A stretch of 64,000 nt of DNA from Herbaspirillum autotrophicum (GCF_001189915.1 NZ_LFLS01000016.1:62001-126000); one strand, 5' to 3'; counted from the stretch's first letter, positions 8,921 through 17,996 are shown. Notes: generated by a model from the sequence alone, not told the origin. A program made the numbers and translations.

Positions 8921-9553
8921 ATGACTGCAACCCAAGCCACCATCCTGCAAGCCGACAAGCTCACATTCAACTATCCCGACCGACCGTTGTTCAGCGACTG
9001 GTCGCAATCGATTCCGGCCGGCATCACGCTGGTGCGCGGCGGTGACGGGCGCGGCAAGACCAGCTTGCTGCGTTTGCTGGCCGGCGATCTGGCGGCGCAA
9101 GGCGGGCAATTGCAACTCAACGGCATCAGCCTCGCGCAACAGGCCGAAGCTTACCGGCAACAAGTGTTCTGGGTCCATCCGCGGTCGGAGGCATTCGACC
9201 AGATGAGCGTGCCGGAATATTTCGCTTCAGTGGCAGCGCGTTATGCCAGCTTTGACCAGTCACGCTTGCCCGCCCTGATCGCCGGCTTGTCGTTGACGCC
9301 GCATATGGAAAAGAAGCTGTTCATGCTGTCGACCGGCAGCAAGCGCAAGGTATGGCAGGCGGCGGCGTTTGCCTCCGGTGCGGCATTGAATCTGATCGAT
9401 GACCCGTTCGCCGGACTCGATCAGGGTTCGATCAATTTCGTCACGCAACAACTCAATCAAGCCGCCACCGAGCCGACGCGCGCCTGGGTACTCGGCATGT
9501 ATGAAAATCCGCCGGGCGTGCCGCTGGCGGCGTTGATTGATTTGGGTGACTGA
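8921..9553 (+). CDS. Orphan ABC-type ATPase (CcmA-like), no permease partner nearby
   Basis: A 210-residue single ATP-binding cassette. Walker A is GGDGRGKTSLLRLL, the signature is a reduced LSTGSKRKVW rather than the usual LSGGQ, and Walker B is LNLIDDPFAGLD. The small size and the GSKRK-type signature recall CcmA-like and drug-exporter-type cassettes. The LSTG signature keeps the serine and glycine, but the second catalytic residue after Walker B is Asp instead of Glu (DDPF instead of DEPF), which may slow hydrolysis. No transmembrane gene lies beside it, so its partner is unknown. It lies 43 bp after the preceding gene, and co-transcription is possible. Confidence 0.8.
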   Translation: MTATQATILQADKLTFNYPDRPLFSDWSQSIPAGITLVRGGDGRGKTSLLRLLAGDLAAQGGQLQLNGISLAQQAEAYRQQVFWVHPRSEAFDQMSVPEYFASVAARYASFDQSRLPALIAGLSLTPHMEKKLFMLSTGSKRKVWQAAAFASGAALNLIDDPFAGLDQGSINFVTQQLNQAATEPTRAWVLGMYENPPGVPLAALIDLGD

Positions 9554-9633
9554 GTCCGAACCAGCGGCCACCAGTTCACCAATCCGCCCGGCGCTACATG
9601 CCCCGGCCGGTAACAATGCTATGCGCCAATCGA

Positions 9634-9722
9634 CACTGTGTTTACTCACAGTATTATCAACAGGTTAACTTGTTGATTTGAAAGGGCTTTACCGTGATAT
9701 CCACTGTACTTATGCACAGTTT
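9634..9722 (+). repeat. 89 bp repeat, copy 1, with DnaA-box-like 9-mers
   Basis: This copy and the one at 9883-9971 are the same length and differ at 7 of 89 positions. Each holds an inverted repeat ACTGTG/CACAGT, a second one ATCAACA/TGTTGAT around GGTTAAC, and a third ACTGT/ACAGT. On the plus strand there are three DnaA-box-like 9-mers: TTACTCACA (9642-9650), TTATCAACA (9654-9662) and TTATGCACA (9710-9718). The last fits TTATNCACA exactly; the other two are one mismatch away. The 9554-10122 gap has no convincing gene, and the 160 bp between the copies shows nothing else I can name. Confidence 0.85.
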
Positions 9723-9882
9723 TCACGGGCAGAAAGCAGGCGGATGTTGCCTGTGCGCCGCACCCGGGTTGGCCACAGCGGCCACCAGGTCGGCGACACC
9801 TCTGCTCGCCCCGCAGCGCGGCACGGCAAACCGGGTCTGTACACTCCGCAAATACGCATGCAAACCCAACGGCAACAGGGGG

Positions 9883-9971
9883 CACTGTGTTTACTCACAG
9901 TGTTATCAACAGGTTAACTTGTTGATTTGAAACAGCTTTAGTGTGATATGCACTGTAGTTATGCACAGTTT
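9883..9971 (+). repeat. 89 bp repeat, copy 2, with DnaA-box-like 9-mers
   Basis: Second copy, offset exactly 249 bp from the first and in the same orientation. The 9-mers are TTACTCACA (9891-9899), TTATCAACA (9903-9911) and TTATGCACA (9959-9967). Most of the 7 differences fall between the palindromes (for example AAGGGC against AACAGC), while all but one base of the palindromic arms and all three 9-mers are kept, which suggests selection on the sites. It ends about 150 bp upstream of selD. Confidence 0.85.
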
Positions 9972-10122
9972 GGGCTGCGGTATCGCAGATGGATAGCGGG
10001 GTTGCGCGGCGCCGGATGGCGTCAGACTGACCACCGGCCAGCAGTATTTTGGCGCTGACGTCAGCGCCACGGGACACTCTGCTAACATTGACCGCTTTCC
10101 CTCTGCATGAACCGGAACCGCC

Positions 10123-11157
10123 ATGAATGAACCCGTCCGCCTGACCCAATACAGCCACGGTGCCGGCTGCGGCTGCAAGATTTCACCGCAAGTGCTGGAT
10201 GTGATTCTGGCCGGCAGCGGCGCGCAGAACCTGGACCCGAAACTGTGGGTCGGCAACGCATCACGCGATGATGCCGCCGTGTACGCACTCGATGAGCACC
10301 GTGGCGTGGTATCCACTACCGATTTCTTCATGCCGATCGTCGACGATCCGTTCGACTTCGGCCGCATTGCCGCCACCAATGCCATCAGCGATATCTATGC
10401 CATGGGCGGCGATCCCTTGATGGCGATTGCGATTCTTGGCTGGCCGATCAAATTGCTGGCACCGGAGATCGCACGCGAAGTGATTCGCGGCGGCCGGGCG
10501 GTCTGCGATGCCGCCGGTATCCCACTGGCTGGTGGCCATTCGATTGATGCGCCGGAACCGATCTTTGGTCTGGCCGTGACCGGCGTAGTTGACAAACGGC
10601 ACATGAAACGCAATGACACTGCCAGCGCCAGTTGCCTGCTGTACCTGACCAAACCGCTGGGCGTGGGCATTCTCACCACGGCCGAGAAGAAAGCCAAACT
10701 GCGCGCCGAAGATACCGGGCTGGCGCGCGACTGGATGTGCGTACTGAACAAGGCCGGCAGCAGCTTCGGCAAATTACCGGGCGTCAGCGCCATGACCGAC
10801 GTCACCGGCTTTGGCTTGCTCGGCCATCTGATTGAAATGTGCGACGGCAGCGGCGTCAGCGCCCGCATCGACTTTGCCCATGTGCCGCGCATGGCCGGCA
10901 TTGAACATTATCTGGCGCAAGACTGCATCCCGGGCGGCACCGGTCGCAACTACGAAAGCTATGGCCAGCGCATCGGCACGCTCAGCGACGTACAAAAGCA
11001 ATTGCTGTGCGATCCGCAAACCAGCGGCGGCTTGCTGGTGGCGGTTACGCCGGAAGGCAACGCGGCATTTCTCGCCAGCGCCGGCCAACTCGGCTTGCAT
11101 CTCAATCCCATCGGCCGTCTGGTTGAGCGACAGCCATACGCGGTCGAGGTTGTCTGA
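10123..11157 (+). CDS. selD: Selenophosphate synthase (cysteine form)
   Basis: A 344-residue protein that makes selenophosphate from selenide and ATP, the selenium donor for tRNA and protein selenation. The N-terminal catalytic motif [14 protein letters not shown] has cysteine where some homologues use selenocysteine. [21 protein letters not shown] and [12 protein letters not shown] are the ATP- and metal-binding region of the PurM-like fold, and [12 protein letters not shown] lies in the C-terminal domain. The stop overlaps the selU start by one base (TGATG), so the two are translated together. No selA, selB or tRNA-Sec is seen in the window, so the immediate use is probably tRNA 2-selenouridine. 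Confidence 0.95.
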   Translation: MNEPVRLTQYSHGAGCGCKISPQVLDVILAGSGAQNLDPKLWVGNASRDDAAVYALDEHRGVVSTTDFFMPIVDDPFDFGRIAATNAISDIYAMGGDPLMAIAILGWPIKLLAPEIAREVIRGGRAVCDAAGIPLAGGHSIDAPEPIFGLAVTGVVDKRHMKRNDTASASCLLYLTKPLGVGILTTAEKKAKLRAEDTGLARDWMCVLNKAGSSFGKLPGVSAMTDVTGFGLLGHLIEMCDGSGVSARIDFAHVPRMAGIEHYLAQDCIPGGTGRNYESYGQRIGTLSDVQKQLLCDPQTSGGLLVAVTPEGNAAFLASAGQLGLHLNPIGRLVERQPYAVEVV

Positions 11158-12254
11158 TGGCCAACGACGTCCAGGTCAGCCGCGAACTTTTCTTGAACAA
11201 CACGCCGATGCTGGATACCCGGGCACCGGTTGAGTTCGGCAAAGGTGCATTCCCGGGCGCGGTCAATTTGCCGTTGATGACGGATGCCGAACGGGAAGCG
11301 GTCGGTATTTGCTATAAACAGCAAGGTCAGGAAGCGGCAATCGCACTCGGCCATCAACTCGTCAGCGGCACCACCAAAGCACAACGGATTGCAGCATGGT
11401 CCGAATTTGCCCGCGCCAATCCGGATGGCGTGCTCTATTGCTTTCGTGGCGGCTTGCGCTCCAGGATTTCACAGCAATGGCTGCGCAGCGAAGCCGGTAT
11501 CGATTACCCGCGCGTGATCGGCGGTTACAAGGCGATGCGCGGCTTCTTGCTGCATACCATTGATGATGCCGTGGCGAATTGCGAATTCATCGTCATCGGC
11601 GGCATGACCGGTTGCGGCAAAACCGATGCCCTGATTCAACTGCAACACGGACTCGATCTGGAAGCCCATGCCAATCATCGCGGATCGAGCTTCGGCAAGC
11701 GCCTGGGTGGCCAGCCATCCAATATCGATTTCGAAAACCGGCTGGCCATCGATATCCTGAAAAAGCGGGCAGCCGGCAACCGACAACTGGTGGTGGAAGA
11801 TGAGAGCCGGCTGATCGGCCGCTGCGCATTGCCGCTGCCGCTGTATCAGGGCATGCAGCAATTTCCGATGGTGTGGCTGGAAGATACCCTCGATGGCCGC
11901 GTTGACCGCATCCTGCGCGATTATGTCATGCGCCTCGGCAGCGATTATCAGGCGATGTATCCCGACAACGGTTTCACCTTGTTCTCGCAACATCTGCTGC
12001 TGGCGCTGACGAACATTCAAAAGCGCCTCGGCTTCCAGCGCCATGCACAGTTGACATCCATCCTCAGCGCGGCATTGGCGGAACAGGCGCGCAGCGGGTC
12101 ACTGGCATTGCATCGGGAATGGATCAGCACATTGCTGCGTGAATACTACGATCCGATCTACGCGCACCAGCGCCGGATCAAGGAAGAACGCATCGCGTTT
12201 TGTGGTGAACTGGCGGCGGTAGTCGCTTATCTTCAGGATCGTAGTCGCACATGA
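11157..12254 (+). CDS. selU: tRNA 2-selenouridine synthase
   Basis: A 365-residue protein (also named MnmH or YbbB). It replaces sulfur by selenium at the wobble 2-thiouridine of tRNAs for Lys, Glu and Gln. The N-terminal rhodanese domain (about 1-125) has the catalytic cysteine in LYCFRGGLRSR. A P-loop GGMTGCGKTDAL follows near residue 145, with HRGSSFG and the conserved EDESRLIGRCALP after it. The length matches the family. It is coupled to selD, which supplies selenophosphate. Confidence 0.95.
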   Translation: MANDVQVSRELFLNNTPMLDTRAPVEFGKGAFPGAVNLPLMTDAEREAVGICYKQQGQEAAIALGHQLVSGTTKAQRIAAWSEFARANPDGVLYCFRGGLRSRISQQWLRSEAGIDYPRVIGGYKAMRGFLLHTIDDAVANCEFIVIGGMTGCGKTDALIQLQHGLDLEAHANHRGSSFGKRLGGQPSNIDFENRLAIDILKKRAAGNRQLVVEDESRLIGRCALPLPLYQGMQQFPMVWLEDTLDGRVDRILRDYVMRLGSDYQAMYPDNGFTLFSQHLLLALTNIQKRLGFQRHAQLTSILSAALAEQARSGSLALHREWISTLLREYYDPIYAHQRRIKEERIAFCGELAAVVAYLQDRSRT

Positions 12255-12260
12255 TGCCAG

Positions 12261-12283
12261 GGCGCGGCACTCCGGTGCGCGCC
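12261..12283. terminator. Stem-loop between convergent selU and LacI genes
   Basis: GGCGCGGCAC and GTGCGCGCC can pair with one bulged base around a TCCG loop, between two convergent genes. There is no T-tract on either side, so it is at best a weak bidirectional terminator. Confidence 0.4.
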
Positions 12284-12288
12284 GTCGG

Positions 12289-13284
12289 TCACGCGGCGGG
12301 AGCGGGCATCGAACTGCGATAAATGAATTCGCCTTCCAGCAATCGCAACTCGGGTTCGCCATTGCCGTTGAGCAGCATGTCGAGCGCCTGCTCGATCATT
12401 TCCTCAACCGGTTGCCGCACCGTGGTGAGCTGATACGCCGCGCGCGAGGCGATGGGGTGATCATCGAAGCCGATCAGCACGACGTCTTCCGGTACCTTTT
12501 TCTTCAATGCAAAACGCAAGGCGTCAATGGCCCCGGTGGCGATTTCATCATCCGCACAAAACACGGCGGTGATCGCCGGATTTTTCTTGAACAGCGCCAG
12601 CGTTGCGGCGTAGCCCCAATCGTAGGTGTATTCCTTTTCGCTGATCATCGGCGGCCGAATGCGCAGCTCGGCAATGCGCTCGGTAAAGCCGCGTTTGCGG
12701 TCGCGGTTATTCGAGACTTCCGGAATGCCGCCGATGTACGCCATTTCCTGCGCACCGATACGATGAAACTCATCTGCCACTTTGCGGCCGGCGGCGATAT
12801 TGTCGCAAGAGACCGAGTAACCTGCGCCGAGGGTGGCATAGCGGTTGAACATCACCACCGGCACGCCCCAATGCACACACAATTCGGCGCTCTTGCTGCT
12901 CAGTGAAGCGGTGGTGATGATGACGCCGCGCACCCGGTAGCGCAATACCAGCGGCATCAGATCATCCACCGTTTGCGGTGGCGTGGCGTTGAACAGCAAT
13001 ACCTGCAAACCCAATGTCTGCAACCTGCGCGTGATCAGTTCAAGCACCACCGGATACCAGGGGTTGGTAATGTTGGCCATCACGATGGCGACGATGTCCG
13101 ACTGCCGGTTGCTTAAATTGCGGGCAATCGGATCCGGTTTGTAATCGACCAGATTGATTGCCGTCAGGATCCGGTTGCGGACTTCCTCCGACAGACTGCC
13201 TTTGCCAGATACAAAGCGCGATACCGCAGCCTGGGAAACACCGGCAAACTTGGCGACATCTTTTTGAGTGAAGGCTTTTTTCAT
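12289..13284 (-). CDS. LacI-family regulator (last gene of the Liv/dimethylformamidase-like operon)
   Basis: A 331-residue LacI protein. The start at 13284 gives the proper N-terminus MKKAFTQKDVAKFAGVSQAA; a longer upstream reading has no family match. The helix-turn-helix covers about residues 5-25, the hinge helix is PIARNLSNRQS, and the periplasmic-binding-protein-like sensor domain follows, with IGGIPEVSNNRDRKRGF and VLIGFDDHPIASRAAYQLTT. It lies 37 bp downstream of the dimethylformamidase-like gene on the same strand. It resembles the LacI protein at 22032-23075, so the island has two related regulators; which one acts at which operator cannot be told from sequence. Confidence 0.88.
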   Translation of the reverse strand: MKKAFTQKDVAKFAGVSQAAVSRFVSGKGSLSEEVRNRILTAINLVDYKPDPIARNLSNRQSDIVAIVMANITNPWYPVVLELITRRLQTLGLQVLLFNATPPQTVDDLMPLVLRYRVRGVIITTASLSSKSAELCVHWGVPVVMFNRYATLGAGYSVSCDNIAAGRKVADEFHRIGAQEMAYIGGIPEVSNNRDRKRGFTERIAELRIRPPMISEKEYTYDWGYAATLALFKKNPAITAVFCADDEIATGAIDALRFALKKKVPEDVVLIGFDDHPIASRAAYQLTTVRQPVEEMIEQALDMLLNGNGEPELRLLEGEFIYRSSMPAPAA

Positions 13285-13289
13285 GAACG

Positions 13290-13321
13290 GATCATACCAA
13301 ATCAAGTGTGACCGTATGATC
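13290..13321. promoter_or_regulatory. Inverted repeat upstream of LacI gene
   Basis: GATCATAC (13290-13297) and GTATGATC (13314-13321) form perfect 8 bp arms separated by 16 bp, in the short gap between the dimethylformamidase-like stop and the LacI start. It could be an operator or a weak hairpin. It does not match the ATACGTAT-type operators at 21636-21981. Confidence 0.4.
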
Positions 13322-15502
13322 TCACTGATTGGTGTCGACGTACCTCCGCAAGAAATTTTCAACGATGCGGGACACCCCGTTTTGGTAGCCGTTATGCGAC
13401 AGACTGCCAAGGAACGTGATGGAACCGCTGGCAAACAGGCCACCGCCGTGAGGGGCTTCGCCGCAGATCATGTGGGCACAGACGCCGTCATAGGGACGCG
13501 GTGTGCCGGCCGCCAGCGTCCAGGTCAGAATTTCTTCGGGCGATTTCTTGAAGGTCGGGCCGTGATCGCGCGAGACCGCAACGATCTTCACATAGGGCGG
13601 CGTGCCAAGTTCAGGCGAGGTCTGGTCCAGTTCAAAACCGGCCGCACCACCACCGGACAAGCCGTAATCACCGATCTTTTCTTCATCAACGCCGTCGAAC
13701 AGCCAGGCAATATCCGGCGCCAGCGATTCCGGCGTGCGCTGGTAATAACTGCCTTCAAAAATACCCTGCACCACGAAACCGACGCCACCGACTGCCTGCG
13801 GCGGCAAGCCGTTACGTCGCCACATGCCGCCATAGCGACCGTCAAGCTGGTGATAATACTCACCCGGTTCGCTGGCCCAGGCGCGGATGCCGCCTTCGGC
13901 ACGGCGAATTTCCAGCACATGCGGCAACGCCGCCGGGCGCGCAATTTTCCAGTAAAAGCCGTTGCCGCCCATATACATGAAACTGCCGCCTGCGGCGCGG
14001 TAAGCCAGAATCGCATCGAGCATGCGACGCGTGTGATATTCGGGGTGTGAACCGGTGATGACAACGTCGTAGCCGCGCAATGCCTCAATGCCCTGATCAT
14101 CGAGTTCCTCATCGGTGATCACATCGAACGGCAGATTCTTTTCCCGCAGCCAGTCGGTGAGATGCGAATCAGCGACAAAATGGCGCAAGCCGGAGCCGCG
14201 CGGATCGAAGAACGTCAGGTAGCCGGGCCGCATGGTCAACATTGGCCGCAGACGCGACGACAGATGAATACCGGCGCCATCGACATGGCGGTTATACGTG
14301 GATGCCCCAAATTCAGTGACGACGTCCGGGTTATGCGGATACGCGCCCCAGTTGCGAATGCGCTCGGCCAGATCGCCGGCATAATTGCTGCGGGCATGAT
14401 TGGCGTAGGCCTGATACGTCAGCGTCGAGGCCAGGTAAAGAATGCGCGCACGCGGTTTTCCCTTGACCGGTGTCACGTAGAACGGAATGGTGTCGCTGCC
14501 GGCGCTGTTGCGTACCACCAGCCCATATACGGCCGACGGGATATGTTCCGGAATCGTCAACGTCACACTGGTCTCCCAGTTGCAGTCGAGTAAATCATCT
14601 TCATGGAAGAAAATTGCCGCGTACTGATCCGGGGCCACACTCCAGTCCATATAGTCGCCATTCCAGCCCGAAGACCGCACCGCCCGGGTCGGTAAATTGA
14701 ACAACACCAGCGGTGCCGCTACCGCGCCGGTCGCCGGTATTTCTTGCGCTGCCATGTCCCGCGACAAATCCCAGCGATAGCGCAACGGCAGCGTCTCCCA
14801 CGGAATGCCGGCTTCACCGGCACGAATCGCCGGCGCTTCGATCAATCCGTTATAGCAGTATTGCTGGCCATCGCGCCGCCATGCGCCGAGACAAAAACCG
14901 GAGATGACATCGGCGCGACTATGGCAGGCGACAACGGTGCCGATGGATTCATCACTCTCAGGATGACGAACGTCGATGGCAACCGTTCCCTGTTCGATAT
15001 CGAAGCGGGCGTTGATGCGTCGCCATTGATGCAAGGGCAGCACCAGGCCGGTGTCGATCACCTGATCCGGATAGCCGCTGCGGGCCGAGATCACCACCAG
15101 CGTGCCGTCGCACAGCGCCAGCGCAACGCCGTCTTGTCCCGATTCCGATTGCAGCGCCCACAACACCTGCAACGCATGTTTCTGCAGTGTCGGCTTGACC
15201 ACCAGTTCGCAACGCATTCTGCCGGTTGCGATTCCCAGTTTGATGGCGGCCGCAGCATAAGAACCGGCGCGGGTGTCCTGCTGTTTTCCGGTATAACGTT
15301 CCGCGAGCGGAAACGCGACCGGCACCAGTTTCATGCCGGGCCCGTCCGGATTCGGATCGGCGCAATCGATCCGCACTACTTCCGCAGTGAAATCACGATC
15401 ATCGCGGGAACTGATCTTGAACGACAACACCTGGCCGGCACTGGCGCTGAGCGGCGTCACGTAACCAATGATGGGAAGTACGGCGGTGGCACTGACTGAC
15501 AT
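13322..15502 (-). CDS. N,N-dimethylformamidase large-subunit-like hydrolase
   Basis: A 726-residue protein like the large (beta) subunit of N,N-dimethylformamidase, an iron enzyme that hydrolyses small amides. The N-terminal 200 residues look like a LamG-type beta-sandwich (GSYAAAAIKLGI, GFCLGAWRRDGQQYCYNG); the C-terminal half holds the catalytic part. The iron in the Paracoccus enzyme is held by two Tyr and one Glu; Tyr in LTYQAYANH, Tyr in ASTYNRHVDG and Glu in TGSHPEYHT are spaced about 40 and 85, close to the spacing I recall. The start at 15502 has AAGGAG five bases upstream. No small-subunit gene is next to it, which is unlike the classic operon. The real substrate is unknown. Confidence 0.8.
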   Translation of the reverse strand: MSVSATAVLPIIGYVTPLSASAGQVLSFKISSRDDRDFTAEVVRIDCADPNPDGPGMKLVPVAFPLAERYTGKQQDTRAGSYAAAAIKLGIATGRMRCELVVKPTLQKHALQVLWALQSESGQDGVALALCDGTLVVISARSGYPDQVIDTGLVLPLHQWRRINARFDIEQGTVAIDVRHPESDESIGTVVACHSRADVISGFCLGAWRRDGQQYCYNGLIEAPAIRAGEAGIPWETLPLRYRWDLSRDMAAQEIPATGAVAAPLVLFNLPTRAVRSSGWNGDYMDWSVAPDQYAAIFFHEDDLLDCNWETSVTLTIPEHIPSAVYGLVVRNSAGSDTIPFYVTPVKGKPRARILYLASTLTYQAYANHARSNYAGDLAERIRNWGAYPHNPDVVTEFGASTYNRHVDGAGIHLSSRLRPMLTMRPGYLTFFDPRGSGLRHFVADSHLTDWLREKNLPFDVITDEELDDQGIEALRGYDVVITGSHPEYHTRRMLDAILAYRAAGGSFMYMGGNGFYWKIARPAALPHVLEIRRAEGGIRAWASEPGEYYHQLDGRYGGMWRRNGLPPQAVGGVGFVVQGIFEGSYYQRTPESLAPDIAWLFDGVDEEKIGDYGLSGGGAAGFELDQTSPELGTPPYVKIVAVSRDHGPTFKKSPEEILTWTLAAGTPRPYDGVCAHMICGEAPHGGGLFASGSITFLGSLSHNGYQNGVSRIVENFLRRYVDTNQ

Positions 15503-15562
15503 AACAACTCCTTGTCTTGATCTCAAGCATGTTCTGCATATGAAAAGAGGGGCGACGACGCG

Positions 15563-16258
15563 CTAGTGCACCGCCAGATATTTTTCCAGTCGCGCCGGTT
15601 GCGCCACACCTTCTGCGGCGGTGAAGGTATCGACTACCATGCCGTTTTCTACCATTACCACCCGGTCGGCGATTTCCAGCGCCATCTGCAAGTTTTGTTC
15701 AACCAGCAGAATCGACAGTTCTTCTTGCTTCAATTCATTCAATACGCGGCTGACAGCCTTGACCATGATCGGCGCCAGCCCTTGCGATGGCTCATCCAGC
15801 AACAACAGCTTGGGACCGGTAGCCAGGCCGCGTGCGATCACCATCATCTGCTGCTGACCACCCGATAACTCGCCGCCTTTTTTCTTCAGCAATTCTTCCA
15901 GCAACGGAAACAGATGCATCAGACGTTCCAGCGTATAGGGCGAGCCCGGCCGGTAGCCGAGCATGATGTTTTCGCGCACCGTCAACAGGACGAAAGGATC
16001 ACGGGTTTCCGGCACCAGTGTCAGGTGCAGCCGGGCGATATCGTGCGGCGCGGTTTTGGAAATGTCGCGGCCATCAAAATGAATCGCACCGGCAGCTACC
16101 GGATTCAATCCCATGATCGAACGCAGGGTCGTACTCTTGCCGGCGCCGTTGCGGCCAAGCAGCGCCACCACTTCGCGTTCCGCAATATCGAATGAAACCC
16201 CGTGCAAGGCCTGGCTCGGGCCGTAGAAGGTATTGATGGAGTCAACTGTGAGCAGCAT
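15563..16258 (-). CDS. Branched-chain amino acid-type ABC transporter ATPase, LivF-like
   Basis: A 231-residue LivF-type cassette. Walker A GRNGAGKSTTLRSI, signature LSGGQQQMMVIARGL, Walker B LLLLDEPSQGLAP and the LivF-typical ILLVEQNLQMAL are all present. With the LivG-like product it forms the ATPase pair of a HAAT-family importer. It starts 2 bp after the LivG-like stop and is followed 60 bp later by the dimethylformamidase-like gene, so the importer and hydrolase are likely on one transcript. The family also carries amides, urea and other small amino compounds, so the name does not fix the substrate. Confidence 0.9.
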   Translation of the reverse strand: MLLTVDSINTFYGPSQALHGVSFDIAEREVVALLGRNGAGKSTTLRSIMGLNPVAAGAIHFDGRDISKTAPHDIARLHLTLVPETRDPFVLLTVRENIMLGYRPGSPYTLERLMHLFPLLEELLKKKGGELSGGQQQMMVIARGLATGPKLLLLDEPSQGLAPIMVKAVSRVLNELKQEELSILLVEQNLQMALEIADRVVMVENGMVVDTFTAAEGVAQPARLEKYLAVH

Positions 16259-16260
16259 GA

Positions 16261-17013
16261 TTACAATCCGAAATAGGCACTGTGGACCGCTTCATTGCGG
16301 GCGATTTCTGCTGCGGTGCCGCTGGCAATCAGGGCACCGCGATTCATCACGTGAATCCGGTCGGAAATTTCCATGACCACGTTCATCTTGTGTTCGATCA
16401 TGATGATGGTGTATTTCGACTTGATGCTCTGGATGAAATTTTTGATCCGTTCGGTTTCCTTTTGCGACAAGCCGGCAGTTGGCTCGTCCAGCAACAAAAT
16501 CTCGGGATCGGTCGCCAGCGTCACGGCAATTTCCAGCAGACGTTGATCGCCATACGAGGTTGCCTTGGCCGGCACGTCGCTGAACTCGGCCAGTCCCAGC
16601 GTATCGAGCAAGCGCGCCGCAGTCTCGCCGATTTTCTTGTACGCTCCGACCGAGCGCCAGAAACCGGTGCCGCCGTTCTTTTCCTTGCGATAGGCCGCCA
16701 GCCAGACATTCTGGTGGAAGCTGAGATCCAGATAGACGCTCGATATCTGATACGAGCGGCCGACGCCGCGCCGTGCAATCTGATGCGGCTTGAGGCCGGT
16801 GATCTTTTCGCCGCGCAGCAAGATCTCGCCACCCGACACCGGCAAATCGCGTGTCAGCAGATTGAACAGCGTCGTCTTGCCGGCACCGTTCGGCCCCAGA
16901 ATGCTATGCAACATGCCGCTTTCAAATCCGATCGACAGATTTTCAATCACCGTATTGGCGTTGAATTTCTTGGTCAGGTTTTCCGCTGCCAGTACAAAAG
17001 GAGTCGCGCTCAT
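16261..17013 (-). CDS. Branched-chain amino acid-type ABC transporter ATPase, LivG-like
   Basis: A 250-residue LivG-type cassette. Walker A GPNGAGKTTLFNLL, a LivG-type insert PHQIARRGVGRSYQISSVY, a changed signature SYGDQRLLEIAVTLA, Walker B ILLLDEPTAGLSQKE and the C-terminal IIMIEHKMNVVMEISDR. It overlaps the LivM-like gene by four bases. It acts at the inner face of the membrane with the LivF-, LivH- and LivM-like proteins. Confidence 0.9.
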   Translation of the reverse strand: MSATPFVLAAENLTKKFNANTVIENLSIGFESGMLHSILGPNGAGKTTLFNLLTRDLPVSGGEILLRGEKITGLKPHQIARRGVGRSYQISSVYLDLSFHQNVWLAAYRKEKNGGTGFWRSVGAYKKIGETAARLLDTLGLAEFSDVPAKATSYGDQRLLEIAVTLATDPEILLLDEPTAGLSQKETERIKNFIQSIKSKYTIIMIEHKMNVVMEISDRIHVMNRGALIASGTAAEIARNEAVHSAYFGL

Positions 17014-17996
17014 GATTTTTCTCCGCCGTTACGCTTGTTGGCCAGCGCCTTGATCCTGGCGAATAACTCCATGACGCCGCCGCGCAGGAACAAGACCACG
17101 ACAATGATGAACACCCCGAACAGCAACGGCCACCTGGCCCAGATCAGGCTGAAAAATCCTTGCAGCCAGATAAAAATGGCAGCGCCGAAGACCGGCCCGA
17201 TCAGCGTCGACATGCCACCGATCACCACCATGAACACCACCGTTCCCGAGCTGGCCCAGGAAATCGCATCGAGCGGCATGATGCGATACAGCAGTGCGTA
17301 CAAGGCACCGGCCAGACCGGACAGGGCGCCGGCAACGATAAACGCCGTCAGTTGTGCCCGATATACCGAGTAACCGAGCGAAGCGGTACGCCGGGCATTT
17401 TGTTTCGAGGCATCCAGCACCAGTCCCAGCGGACTGCTGGTCAGTTGCAGCAAGACCACGAATACCCCGAGGAACAGTACTGCCGTCAGCAGATAGAAAT
17501 TGGTGGTGTCGTTGAGACTGATGCCGTCGCCGAACGGCAAGCCCAGCAATGGCCGGCGAATGCCGCCCAGCCCATCCTCGCCGCCGGTGACGCTGCTCCA
17601 TGAATAGGCGATGTAGTAAATCATCTGGTTGAACGCAAAGGTCACCATCATGAAATAGATGCCGATACGCCGGATGCTGATGGCGCCGATCACCGCTGCG
17701 ACACCGGCCGCTGCTGCGGTAGCCAGCGCCAGCCCGCCCCACAACGGCATGGCGGTATGGGCGAAACAATAACCGGCGGCATAACCGCCGACGCCGAAGA
17801 ACGCGGCCTGTCCGAATGAATACAAGCCGGCGGTGCCGATCAGCAAATTGGCCGCCATCGCGAACATGCCGAAAATCAGGATTTCCGTCGCAATATTGAT
17901 CGGCAACAGCAATGGCGCCAGGATCGCGATCAACAGTGCCACCGCCAGTTTATTGCCGCTGGTGGCGTAAGTGGAATAGCAGGAGGTCAAGCTCAT
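17010..17996 (-). CDS. Branched-chain amino acid-type ABC transporter permease, LivM-like
   Basis: A 328-residue inner-membrane protein with about eight to ten hydrophobic segments. LIGTAGLYSFGQAAFFGVGGYAAG is interrupted here to its core SFGQAAFFGVGGYAAG, typical of LivM, and SKQNARRTASLGYSVYRAQL is the cytoplasmic coupling loop. It overlaps its neighbours on both sides (one base with the LivH-like gene, four with the LivG-like gene), so the importer is translated as a block. Confidence 0.9.
   Translation of the reverse strand: MSLTSCYSTYATSGNKLAVALLIAILAPLLLPINIATEILIFGMFAMAANLLIGTAGLYSFGQAAFFGVGGYAAGYCFAHTAMPLWGGLALATAAAAGVAAVIGAISIRRIGIYFMMVTFAFNQMIYYIAYSWSSVTGGEDGLGGIRRPLLGLPFGDGISLNDTTNFYLLTAVLFLGVFVVLLQLTSSPLGLVLDASKQNARRTASLGYSVYRAQLTAFIVAGALSGLAGALYALLYRIMPLDAISWASSGTVVFMVVIGGMSTLIGPVFGAAIFIWLQGFFSLIWARWPLLFGVFIIVVVLFLRGGVMELFARIKALANKRNGGEKS

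Noticed and set aside
9723-9882. Small open frames between the two 89 bp repeats
   Set aside because: They start inside the repeats, have no ribosome site and no protein-like composition.
10123-11157. Selenocysteine-containing SelD
   Set aside because: The catalytic position is an ordinary cysteine codon and no in-frame TGA is needed.
16282-17373. 363-codon plus-strand frame opposite the LivG- and LivM-like genes
   Set aside because: It crosses two overlapping, well-supported genes and shows no domain.
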